Assembly: GCA_029582165.1 (NCBI GenBank)
Contig: CM055887.1
Span: 12,327,190 to 12,391,189, forward strand
Length of the DNA: 64,000 bases
Source: Portulaca oleracea
Taxonomy: Eukaryota; Streptophyta; Magnoliopsida; Caryophyllales; Portulacaceae
Reading direction: 5' to 3'
Part shown: positions 44,269-54,160 of the stretch, piece after piece
Numbering within the stretch: position 1 is the first letter of the stretch
How the letters are laid out: every line of letters starts with the position of its first letter
Made by a program: the position numbers and the translations under genes
Notes under the pieces: generated by a model
What the model was told of the DNA's origin: nothing
Database searches by the model: none
The model's input: the letters and a program-made list of their open reading frames with translations, nothing else

Positions 44269-45387
44269 CTGTTGAGATTTTTACAGACAGTGAAAGAGAC
44301 CTGAGTCATTGGTCGTCGGAGGTAAAAAAAGTTGAATGATCCAAAAATTAGCTGAATTTTTTCTCCCAATTTTACATACAAATTGATCCACAAGCTGCAT
44401 AATTAGAACTAGTTTCAAATTAATTTGAACTGAGTCTAGACGTCATGCAATGGAAATAAGGTTGTTTTGATATATGGTTAGCATTGTAAGATATCATATT
44501 GGCTAATTGTCAATATATCAACATATTTAGTTGTAAATTGTATAGATAAGCCTTTTGTCAAACATTGAAAAAACATTACATCATTTGAAATGGATTTTGC
44601 AACATCAACATCCTTTACTTGTAATCCACTACTACTTGTTATATCATCTCCACCAACCCTGAATGCTTTATTGTAATCCATTTCTTTCAAAATCTCAATA
44701 TTTTCAAAAAGAAAACATAATATATGTTGAGATAAATGGTTTAAAAGGGACCGTTGGAAGGAGTCAATTTGTTTGAAAACATTGGGAGAATAATAAATTC
44801 GGTTGATTTTGGGTCATTTAAATTAAGACTTTTGGAAAATAGACCTTGAAAATGGTTGGGTGGCTACTGAACTTTGAAACCCTAGTTGGGTTGATGGTGA
44901 TGAAAGGGGAAGGCAACGGTGGCGCGTGGGGCACACAGGGCGCATGGAGAGAGTGGGGACCAGATGGGATTTAATGCGGTGGGAAATTTAATCCATGATC
45001 TGGATTTTGCATGATATCATCATGACAGACAGGCTCAGAAGAGAAGAAGTGGATGGAATCTCTCTCCTGTTTTTTGTTTTCGTTGTATATTGTAAACTTA
45101 TTAGGCGACAAAACATGTACAACCTGCAGGTTTAATTTATATGCCAATAACAAAAAAAAAAAAGAAATTCTATACTACTAGTTGTTTTTTAATTCAAAAA
45201 TCTTTTTGTTTAAGTAGTAAATCTATAAATATTAAAGAAATATACTACTCTCCAAACTATTATTGATGCATAAAGAATATACCTCTTCTGCACTCATATA
45301 TTCAACTGAGACATGGTTACCATATTATGCTTAGAGGATACAAATGCAAAATCACGAGTTAACGAAGACGTACACTAGCAATTTTTA
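44269..45387. other. 3' flank of the DUF641 gene and intergenic sequence
   Basis: No further gene. An AATAAA at 44792-44797 could serve as a poly(A) signal but is 520 bases past the stop, and nearer alternatives are not distinct. Confidence 0.4.
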
Positions 45388-45615
45388 GGCCCCATTTTTT
45401 TTATACGCCTGGCTGCGGTGCGGTATGATGCAGGGTGGAAGAAATGTGGTGGGTTGGGAAAAGTTGTGGTGAAATATGGAAAGTTTAACTTTTAATAAAA
45501 AATAAATTAAATTAAAAAAATATATTGTGGTAAATTGTCATAGATTATGGTAAAATATGAAAAATTATGGTGCGATGTAGTACCGCAACCTACCAACTAT
45601 ATAAAAGAACGGGCC
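45388..45615. mobile_element. Tourist/Harbinger-like MITE, copy 4 (228 bp)
   Basis: The left end GGCCCCATTTTTTTTATA and the reverse-complemented right end GGCCCGTTCTTTTATATAG, with GCGGTGCGGTA and AGTACCGCAACC inside. TTA precedes the left end (45385-45387); the right flank is GGC, so the TSD is lost on that side. The right end with 26 flanking bases is repeated at 45925-45958. Confidence 0.65.
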
Positions 45616-45667
45616 GGCGCAATTAAAATGTTAGAAAATTTACATCAGGATTCCTAAATATTGTATG

Positions 45668-45917
45668 CTACCTCTGTCCCATATTGTTTGTCCATCCAAC
45701 TATATTTAAAAGTCCAATGGTCATGGGAAATGGGGTGAAAAATGTGTAATGTACCAGAATTGCCCTTACTTTTCTCATGTGAAGAAAAATAAAAAAGAAA
45801 TAAAAGAGTATTTATTAGGGGTATAATAAGAATTACAATCATTAGAATTATAAAGTGGACAAACATTTTGGGATAAGAGAATAAAGTAGATGGACAAACA
45901 ATTTGAAACAGAGGTAG
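45668..45917. mobile_element. Stowaway MITE 1 (250 bp)
   Basis: The left end CTACCTCTGTCCCATATTG and the reverse-complemented right end CTACCTCTGTTTCAAATTG, both followed inward by TTTGTCCATC. TA follows on the right (45918-45919); TG precedes on the left. No coding capacity. Confidence 0.8.
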
Positions 45918-46411
45918 TATATTAGAACGGGCCGTCGCAATTAAAATGTTAGAAAATTATATATTAGAGCAACAAAAGACTACATCTAATGGATATTTTA
46001 AATCATATAAATGTAAAAGACGGAGATTATTATAATGGAAGTTATGAATGTGGCCAGTAAATCATTTTATTGATCAAAAATCAAAATGAATGCAGAATAA
46101 ATCATTGTGTTACAAGAATGAGGGACCAAGATCAGCGGTAATTTTGCAGGAGTTTGAAAAATAGGAATAGGAGTATGTTAATATAATTGACATGTCTAAA
46201 CATGATCTTGGGGGCTTCGATTTCTGTGCTTTTTTATTACTGCTACAGCAGTCAAGAAATGACAGCAGGATTTTGGAAATAGAAGTAACATTACTGTTAC
46301 TGCTCACATCATGCGGGAATAATTAAATTAAGGATTGATTTTAAGGTTCACTCGCAATTATTTTAACGCTAGAATTACTATTCATACTCCTTAATCAACT
46401 TCATTTAAATA

Positions 46412-46672
46412 CTACATCCGTATCATTATATTTGTCCATTTACGTAATTTAGGAGGAACAATGCATATTGGAAATTGAGAAAAAAAATTTATAATTTACT
46501 CAAATTACCCCTACTTTAATTGAAGATAATAGTTGTTAGAATTGTAAAAGTGATAAATGAATTTATTAATTAGGGATAGAAGAAGAATTACAATTGTTGG
46601 GATTGTAAATAGGACAAATATTTTGGAACAAAGAAGTTAGGTAAAAGGACAAATAATTTGGCACGGAGGTAG
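46412..46672. mobile_element. Stowaway MITE 2 (261 bp)
   Basis: The left end CTACATCCGTATCATTATA and the reverse-complemented right end CTACCTCCGTGCCAAATTA, both then TTTGTCC. TA duplication at 46410-46411 and 46673-46674. Confidence 0.85.
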
Positions 46673-46707
46673 TACGTTAGTACCTTTCTCTTCCATGTTA
46701 CTATCTA

Positions 46708-46990
46708 CTCCCTCCTTCCCAAATTATGTGTCACTTTAGACACAATTTAAAAGACCAAGGATCTTCCCATATGTATTAATTTAGTACATTGGAAATGTAG
46801 AAAAGTTGAATAAAATGGTGAATAAAAAAAGGAAAAGATGAATAAAAAAGAAAAGTTGAAGAAAAAGATGTAATTAATAATGTTAATTTGATAAATTAGT
46901 AACTAATATGTTATTGGAAATATAAAGAAACAGATATTATGGGAAAAAAATAAAGTTAGTTAAAGTGACATATAATATGGGAAGAGGGAG
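46708..46990. mobile_element. Stowaway MITE 3 (283 bp)
   Basis: The left end CTCCCTCCTTCCCAAATTAT and the reverse-complemented right end CTCCCTCTTCCCATATTATA, both then GTCACTTTA. TA duplication at 46706-46707 and 46991-46992. Confidence 0.85.
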
Positions 46991-46992
46991 TA

Positions 46993-47247
46993 CGTCCCAA
47001 AATGTTTGTCAATATTTTAACTAATTTCTTTGACCCAATTTGTCTGTCAGATTTACAATTTCAATGACCATCATTCCCTTTTTACCCCTAATTAATAACT
47101 CTATTTGTCACTTTTTACAATTCCAACAACTATGATTCTCAATTAATATATGGATAATTTGGGTAGGTTGCAAATTTTTCACCTCATTGGACATTTATTA
47201 ATTTTCCAAATTTAGTTGGAGTAACAAACAAAATGGGACGGAAGTAG
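46993..47247. mobile_element. Stowaway MITE 4, left end shortened
   Basis: The left end CGTCCCAAAATGTTTGTC starts directly after the TA of MITE 3. The reverse-complemented right end is CTACTTCCGTCCCATTTTGT, with TA at 47248-47249. The first about 7 bases of the left terminus are missing, so MITE 3 probably inserted into its tip. Confidence 0.7.
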
Positions 47248-47821
47248 TACTTCTTAAATTATACATTATTGGTTAGTACTTTAAGTAAATTTTCTCAATA
47301 ATATTATGATCTTATAATTTCAAGGAAATTTGAATTTTAGTACTCCCACCTTTTCAAATTGGACAAACAATATCCCTACTTTTTTAATAAGTAGATGGCC
47401 CCCAAAAAAATAAAATTGTATTTTCTGGACATTAGCCGAGTTTAACTGGCGATGACTCGGTGAATTGTTGACTTGAAATACCGGAAATTTCTCCCAAATA
47501 CACCCCCCAAGACTCTTTCTAATCTCTCATTCATACTTTTCTACCTAGAAACAACACCTCGTGTGCTCCCTCTCTATCCTTCTCCCTATCTCTCAATATG
47601 ATGCATGCAGAAATCAAATCTATAAATGAAACTTAGAATTTGTTCAAATGTGTCTCAAAGTTTGTTTGAATACATCACAGAAAATGAATCAAAATCAACC
47701 CAGAATTTGTTAGGAAGAGTATGTAGCTCTAGCGACGGGTAATTCATGGATGTCTACGGTGGTGGTAAAAGGCAGGGAAACGGCGGGTTGTCGTGGTGGC
47801 GCTGGAGATGGAGGTACTAGA
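47248..47821. other. intergenic sequence with a single Stowaway-like end
   Basis: TACTCCCACCTTTTCAAATT at 47341 resembles a Stowaway terminus, but no partner end was found. Otherwise nothing recognised. Confidence 0.4.
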
Positions 47822-48272
47822 TAGGGGTGTTTAACAAAAACTGAAACTAGAAACCAAACTGCAAAAACGTAAAAACCAACGAGTAAAACCGGTTAACCAT
47901 TTGGGTTTTTTGAAAATTGCGGTTTAAATTTTGGTTTCACATTTTTGTGAAGCGGTTAACCGATCCTGTTGATTTAGTATTAAAATTTGAATTAGAAAGC
48001 AAAATGTTAATTTCTCTTCTTTGGTTATTACTTAGAATTTCTAGGAACTGTCGGTTAACCACAGTTTAACCACAAACCGAACCCAAAAAGTAGTTAATCG
48101 CATTCTCAATGCGATTAACAGGCGGTTTTGGTTTGTTTTCGGTTTCTAGTTTCGGAATATGGCTACCACAAATCGGTTATCGCATAATGTTGTTTAGTTT
48201 TAGGTTTACAAAATTCGTAAACCGCAAATGTAGTTAACCGAAGATGTGGTTAACTGGTTTTGAACACCCCTA
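47822..48272. mobile_element. hAT-type MITE (451 bp)
   Basis: The left end TAGGGGTGTTTAACAAAAAC and the reverse-complemented right end TAGGGGTGTTCAAAACCAG are typical of non-autonomous hAT elements. Inside, GGTTAACC / CGGTTAACCG-type motifs recur at least six times on both strands. No 8-bp TSD could be matched. Confidence 0.7.
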
Positions 48273-48850
48273 AATGTTGGATCGTGCCACTCCTCCAGCT
48301 TCACAACAGATTGCATAACTGCAAACACGTGCTACAGGGATTTGGGTTTACTCTTGCAAACTGCTGCTATTTGTGCTTAAAGGATGAGGAGTCTTACGAC
48401 CACTTGTTCTTTAATTTGGATGCTCCTTCAGTCAGGAGGTTGGTTGCATCGTACTTGAACACTTCTTTCATCGCATCACTGATTGGTCTCATTGGATCAA
48501 GACTATTGAGTTTTAGAAGTTGTTGAAGAATGATTTTTTTGAAAATGTCTTTGGTCTTCACCGATTTGATTTATCATACATGGAACGAGAAAGATTTCCG
48601 AATGTTTCAAAACGTGTCTAGGAAAGTTCCTACTCTTGCTTATATCATTATTGGTGATGTTAATAGTTGATCAGTTGAGCTTTCATTTCATCATGTTGTT
48701 TTGAACTTATTCACTTGTTTTGTATAGGTAAGGCTTCCAAATTTTGGCATTTTTGACATTATTTTCCTCTCTTGGTATGCCAAGAGTTTTTATGTAGATT
48801 CGTTTTGTTAATGGAAGGACCTCACTGAATTTTCCCAAAAAAAAAAAGAA
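48273..48850 (+). pseudogene. 3' tail of an L1-type LINE with poly(A)
   Basis: The translation contains a zf-RVT-like CYLCLKDEESYDHLFFNLD segment (about 48367-48425; the last cysteine is replaced by D) and, in another frame, WNEKDFRMFQNVSRKVP-like text near 48580-48630. It ends with ATGGAAGGACCTCACTG and a poly(A) run at 48837-48848. The 5' part is truncated, as is common for LINE insertions. The 88-codon frame at 48260-48526 starts inside the neighbouring MITE and is not a gene. Confidence 0.65.
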
Positions 48851-49259
48851 ATAGTGGAATTGTTATTTCAAAAAAAAATTACAAACCCTAGACTAGTACT
48901 ATTGTCTCACTCCAACTATTAGCCAGGTTTCAACTTCTCTCAATAACTCTCTCTCTAAGTACTCTATGCGTCACACATACAACTCGCACCTACTCTCTAT
49001 AAATAATCTCACTATTACCCCTTTCCCCTTATCCACCAATCCAATATCCATCACATCTTGATGACTCTTCCGATGGGATTCACCCCCTTGAGAACTATGA
49101 CCCGGGATCATTTTCCCTATTCTTTTGAGTATGTGCCTTCCATTCGAAGAGAACTGTAGAGTGTAAAAACATGAAAGGAAAAGAATCATGCATGGCCTTT
49201 GGCCTCGTCTACCATGGCCACCAATAGAGCTTTAATTTGAAGCTTACTTCTTGCTTTTG
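48851..49259. other. left flank of the gypsy insertion
   Basis: No gene supported. A TATA-like CTCTATAAATAATCTC lies near 48995-49010, downstream of a CT-rich tract, but nothing recognisable follows. Confidence 0.35.
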
Positions 49260-49264
49260 CTCTT

Positions 49265-50309
49265 TGATCCGGGAAACCCGGGGGTCCTTTGAATGGATAA
49301 ATATGGGAGGTGAAGAATCCACTAACTAATTTTTAGGGTTTTGAGGTTTTGGAGATGAACAACAAACGCAGCAAGAATTAAAAGGGATATGGACAATTGT
49401 AAGGAGTAATCACTCACCCAATTGAACTAAGATGTTCAATCACTTGCACAATGACCTTCCACAAGCAAAGAGTCTTGAAACACCCAAGAAATCTCACAAA
49501 GAGTGGAGGAAGAACACTCACTCACCAAGAAGAGAAATTACCAAGCAATTTCCACCCAAAGGATTAGCTTTCATTGATTAGGGTTTGAAAACCCACAATT
49601 ACAAACTCTCCAAGTGAGAGGAATTTTCTTGAGTCTAATTCTTAAACATTCATCAAAAGTCCCTACAAAAATATAACATTGGGGTATATATAGGAAGGGG
49701 GAAAAACAACGAAATTTTAGTTTCGGACAGGCCCGTCACGGGCGTTACGCCGGTCGTCACGGGCGTGATAAAGTTGGGCACATGATTTCCTTGTTTTGCC
49801 GAGCAGCGTCACGAGCATTACAGCAGGGGGTAGCGGGCGTGACGATCTGGGCATTTTTTCTGCCGACTTCAAACTAGCATAACGTCTTTATCCGGACTCT
49901 GTTTTAGGCCCATAATGTATCGATGGAAAGCTTTCGATGTGTACTTTAAGCTCCGAAAATTTTAAGTCCATCGGAGTTGTTTTGAAGGAGTTATAATCAA
50001 AAGAGTGAAGTAATGTCTTTTCTTGTCATCCAATTTGCCCAAAAACATCATATTCTTCAACTTATTCTTTTGACTTGGCCTTGTTCTCTCATGACTTCTT
50101 CGTAGCCTCCTCGGGGTTGGTTTTCGGGGCTTGACTTGACCCTCCATGGTTTCATCCCAACCCTTGTGTAATGATCAAAACACCCCTACGCTTCCTCGAC
50201 GATCAATTTGGTGCTTCAAAAGCGACAAGAACTTGACTTGAAGGAACATAGCTTGGACCCACTTTCGTTATTTGTTTCCAATGTTAGGGCCCTCAGGAAA
50301 TATGGATCA
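49265..50309 (-). repeat. gypsy 3' LTR (1045 bp)
   Basis: Aligns with the 5' LTR at 56998-58091 over its whole length. It lacks about 50 bases present there (57060-57110) between two copies of CCACTAA, a short-repeat deletion. Contains GTCACGGGCGTTACG / GTCACGGGCGTGA motifs at about 49735-49770. A TATA-like box lies near 49685 (minus strand CTATATATACC). Confidence 0.9.
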
Positions 50310-50322
50310 GACTCCCCTTGTT
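50310..50322 (-). other. polypurine tract of the gypsy element
   Basis: The minus strand reads ACAAGGGGAGTC directly before the 3' LTR, the usual plus-strand priming site. Confidence 0.7.
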
Positions 50323-50509
50323 CGAGAAGAGTTGCCCTCAACTCTTGGGAGTTCAAATCCAACCGACCGCTCACGTAAAATCAAATCAATAAAACCCATT
50401 GGTCGGATCAAAGTGACACTCATCAACCCCTTCTTCGTAAAGGTGTAGCTATTTCGGAAGGAAAAAGGGACCAACTCACCATCAAGAGGGACCTTCACAT
50501 GCCTAGCGC

Positions 50510-51457
50510 TCATAATTTTGTTGAAGGCCACAAGGTAGTCATCAAAGAGACGTAAAGGTCAAGGCCGCTAGAAGATGCCTCTTCCTTGGTCGATCTCGAT
50601 GCGGGAGGAAGCAAGCTAAGGCGTGACGCGATGGACTTGTTGCCATGCAAATCGTCTCCAAAATGTGGTCCAGGAATGATCGGGCACGACTCAATGCTTG
50701 CATTCATGGTATAGAGATCGGTAGGCGTTGTAGGTAATGGTGAGGGACAAGGGATGGAGGTTGAAAAATTTTGTGGAGATAAGGTTCGCTCAACCTCACT
50801 GGGGTTATTTTTTCGTAAAAGTAAAGCCAAACGTGGCTTCTCTTCGCTCAAAGTACTCCAATCCCGTGTTTCACTCTTTTGGTGGAGGTCTCTCTTCTCA
50901 CTTCCCATCCTGGTTTGGTGTGTGAAGGGTTGGGTAGGTGAAAGGGGGCTAAGCGTGATCCTTTTTTCTCCCGTCAAGATTGAGTAAGTGTTCTTAAATC
51001 CATCGTGGATAGCACGCTTATCATATTGCCAAGGCCTACCAAGGAGCAAATGACAAACATCCATAGGAACAACATCGCACAAAACACTATCCTTGTGAGG
51101 ACCAATGGAGAAAAATACCACAGTTTGTTGAGTTACTTGAAGATCACCACCATTTTTAAGCCCTTGCAAGCTATATGGTAGGGGATGAGCCACGACCGGT
51201 AATTGGAGCTTCTCAACCATGCAGGTAGACGCCAAGGTGGAGCAACTCCCACCATCGATGATGACCTTGCACAACCCTTCACCTACGGTGAACCTAGTTT
51301 GGAAGATTGACTTCCTTTGAGAGTCATTCCGGGAATCCTTATTCATATATGATAAATGATCTCCTAGGAGTGGAGCTCTCCTCTTATCGCACGCGAACCT
51401 CAACATTAGCCCTTGGAGTCTCCGGTGTATCTGCCTTATTGGTTTTGGGACATTCAA
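50510..51457 (-). pseudogene. gypsy aspartic protease region
   Basis: A 315-codon open frame on the minus strand. The retropepsin active-site region reads VIIDGGSCSTLAS (about residues 64-76): the plant gypsy form is IDGGSxTN, here with the D and first G kept. The second conserved block CDVVPMDVCHLLLGRPWQYD follows at about 129-148. After about residue 180 the sequence is a low-complexity tail where RT would begin in an autonomous element. The frame is open but is separated from the gag frame (51384-51839) by a frame change. Labelled a pseudogene because the polyprotein is incomplete; the protease itself may be intact. Confidence 0.75.
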
Positions 51458-51839
51458 CCATCTTCAAAGGGCATTGAATTTGGTAATGGCCATACTCTCT
51501 ACATTTGAAGCACTTTCTACCCTTAAGCTTCCCTAAGATATTCTGCATCCTCCGCTTGAGCTCCAAAAGATGGTTTGGATTGAATTCGCTTGGAGGAAGA
51601 GCTAACCCGAGACCGAGTGTCCTCCTTGCTAGAAGACCATGAGTAAGCCTTTCCTTTTCTCCAATCATGTATATCATCAAATCTAGGCCCATGAGTAAAA
51701 ATACCACGACGGTGTTCAACATAGGACCTTCAACATTCGTCATAAGATCTCCGATAGTCACCATGTCGAGCTCTAGAAGTCCGAAAGGAATCACCATGAA
51801 CCTTTCTCGGTGAACCGGTTTGCAATTTTGCCACGGCAT
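51384..51839 (-). pseudogene. gypsy gag C-terminal part with CCHC zinc knuckle
   Basis: A 151-codon minus-strand frame with the nucleocapsid-type motif CFKCREYGHYQIQC (CX2CX4HX4C) at about residues 115-128, followed by a hydrophilic linker that overlaps the protease frame by 74 bases in another frame. The N-terminal half is frame-shifted: the more gag-like text SRARHGDYRRSYDEC is read in a neighbouring frame near 51720-51780. Confidence 0.75.
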
Positions 51840-51881
51840 AACTCAAATCGCTCACTTGACGTTATATCACTTCCTGGCTAT

Positions 51882-52190
51882 CTATGATATGTTGAAGAGC
51901 CATATCAAGAGTGGTTTTGGAAGGGGAGTTGGGTTGAGGAGGGAATTTTCGATCGCCCATTTGATAGACGACGAGGCCATTTGAGGAGATTGATGAGCTA
52001 AGGAAAATACATTCGGGTGAGGCTTCGGGCTTTTTTTGTGACTAAGGAAATTTTGTGGAGTCTTCGCTAGGCTATTTTTTTGTGTGCGGGAAGATGGGGT
52101 GAAACCGGCAAAGGGAATGCACCACAATCGACCAAACCAATGGTAATCACCAATACAAATAGCAAACACCAAGGACCACCTCATACACAA
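51882..52190 (-). pseudogene. gypsy gag N-terminal remnant
   Basis: A 102-codon frame on the minus strand; a second in-frame MASSSIKWAIENSLLNP start lies near 51981. No capsid motif is recognisable. It is placed as the 5' end of gag by position only. Confidence 0.35.
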
Positions 52191-52545
52191 ATAGCCAACA
52201 AAAATTAACCCAACAAAACACCCAAATCAACCATTTTCATCCATGGAAGAAGTATGAACAAACACCAAACCCCAAAAATCTCCAAACTTGCTCCCAATAC
52301 TCTCCAAAATTGCAAGTCAAATCAACTCCAAACAATGAAATTCCTCAACAAATCACTTCCAACAACAAGAGGGCATGTATAACATTCACTTGAGTACCAA
52401 AAATCACAACAGATTCAACCTAAACATGCCAAAATCCAACAATAACACAAAACAAAACAAATAATTCTGGGCAAGTTCAACTTCTCAAATCAACTCAATA
52501 CTCAATGAATACTTGGATCCAAATGATAAAAATGACATCCCAACA

Positions 52546-52553
52546 CTCCTAAC
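52546..52553. other. left target-site duplication of the hAT element
   Basis: CTCCTAAC, identical to 56829-56836; 8 bp is the hAT target length. Confidence 0.95.
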
Positions 52554-53017
52554 TAGGGCTGGGCACTGGGTAGGGGGCCCTATGGGCTGTTAGGGTTAGG
52601 GCCACATTTTAAGGGTCAAAGCCCATTTAGTAAATAAAAGGGGGCGGGCCATCCATGGGTCAGCAAAACTAGGGCCAAAATAGGGTGTTTCGTGGGTCAG
52701 TTTCGGGTCAACAAAGTGAGGGCCAAAATAGGGTTTTCTCTCTCAGTTTCTCACCTTCTCCCTCTCTCACCGTTTCACAGAATTCACTGTTCTCACTTTC
52801 TTCATTCGCCTGGATCTTTCTCTCTCACTTTCTTCATCCATTCTCACTCGATTCGCTGTGGAAATCATCGTCTGGATCTTCAATTCTTCGTTTCGATTCG
52901 ATGGGATAGCTGCATTCATCATTCGCTTGTTAACTCGAATCGAATCACCGTCGAGATACACGGATACACTTGTTCATCGTCGCCTCGACTACTATTTCAC
53001 GAATCTTCTTCGTTTTG

Positions 53018-53031
53018 ATGAAGGATTTAAG
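53018..53031 (+). CDS. possible first coding exon of the hAT transposase
   Basis: ATGAAGGATTTAAG followed by GTCAAT as donor. Joined to 53140-53244 it keeps one open frame. The donor is not a strong consensus, so this exon is speculative. Confidence 0.3.
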
Positions 53032-53139
53032 GTCAATACTCAATCTCTATCCTCTTTCTCTATGTATGTTAGTATGTTGGTTTCTGTTTATTACAATTTA
53101 CAAAGAGTAATTGAGTAAGGAATTTTAGGGTTTTAACAG

Positions 53140-53244
53140 CAATGACAATGCAACCAAGCCAGCAGCAGCAACTTCCAATTCGCCTTCTGTGAGACCGTCT
53201 ATTGTCTTTCCATCACAATTCACAAGCCACAACCTGAGAAATAT
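53140..53244 (+). CDS. possible second coding exon of the hAT transposase
   Basis: Preceded by a plausible acceptor (TTTTAACAG) and followed by a strong donor GTAAGT at 53245. The open frame is rich in A, S, N and P, as in the N-terminal tails of many plant hAT transposases. An acceptor AG at 54155-54156 would join it in frame to the main exon. Inference only; cDNA would settle it. Confidence 0.35.
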
Positions 53245-54160
53245 GTAAGTCAGCAGCAGGGTTTTTGCCATGTCTATATGAATCAATTGCTTCCTTTTTC
53301 TACGTATTTTAGTATTGATTATTGAATCATTTGCTTAATTGCTGACTTTTTGGAATCATTTGCTAAATCGCTAATTAACTTTCTAGAAAATGGTATATGC
53401 TCTAATATGAGTTTTTGATGTAGTTGTTGGAATATTTGAGTGGTAAGTGTGATGAAAAGTTGAATTGGGTTGCTTTGCTGCCTAAATTGATATTATAAGC
53501 CTTTAGCTTCATGGGTGGTGCACTGGTGCTATATTTGCAAGTTGCTTTGAATTTCTATAACTATTAGGATCTAGTTCATTCTTAGGGTCTTATTCCCCTC
53601 ACTTTGAATTTCAATGTCAAAGTTACCTAAATTAAGATTATAAACCTTTACCTAGATGGTAATTCTACGACTATGACAACATCCTTTACTGAGTTATTTA
53701 TAGAAGTGTAAATTGTTCCTAGTTTCCCATATTGTAGGCTCTTTTGGAAGAGATCATCCTTTACTGTGCTCACTACTCAGATTTTGTTGCTGACTTTCTG
53801 GGAATTTGTTGGTCTTCTACTTATTTCACTGAATATTGTTTTGATGGCAATTTTGGCTGGTTTTGATGCTCTTACGAGATAAACGCAATTTTTTTCTTGA
53901 GCTTTATTCGACCCAAATGTCGAAATTCGCCCTACCCGAGAAAAACCCAATTTTTTTTGAAACCGATTGTGACATTTACTAAATATTTGGACACCTATTG
54001 TTGAATCCTACTGGAATGTCAGTTGCTTTATTGCTCCATTGAATATATGATTCAATTCTTTGCTTCATAGGATGTAATGTGAATATATATATGTGATGAT
54101 TGTGATCTCATATTTTTGTTGTGTTTTATAGTGATGGAAAGTTAATCAGCTTCAAGACAA

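Noticed and set aside
43341..44339. Other frames of 78-117 codons over the DUF641 gene
   Set aside because: Shadows of a well-supported coding frame, without domain content.
50737..50987. Plus-strand frames of 62-77 codons over the gypsy protease
   Set aside because: They are antisense shadows of the protease frame.
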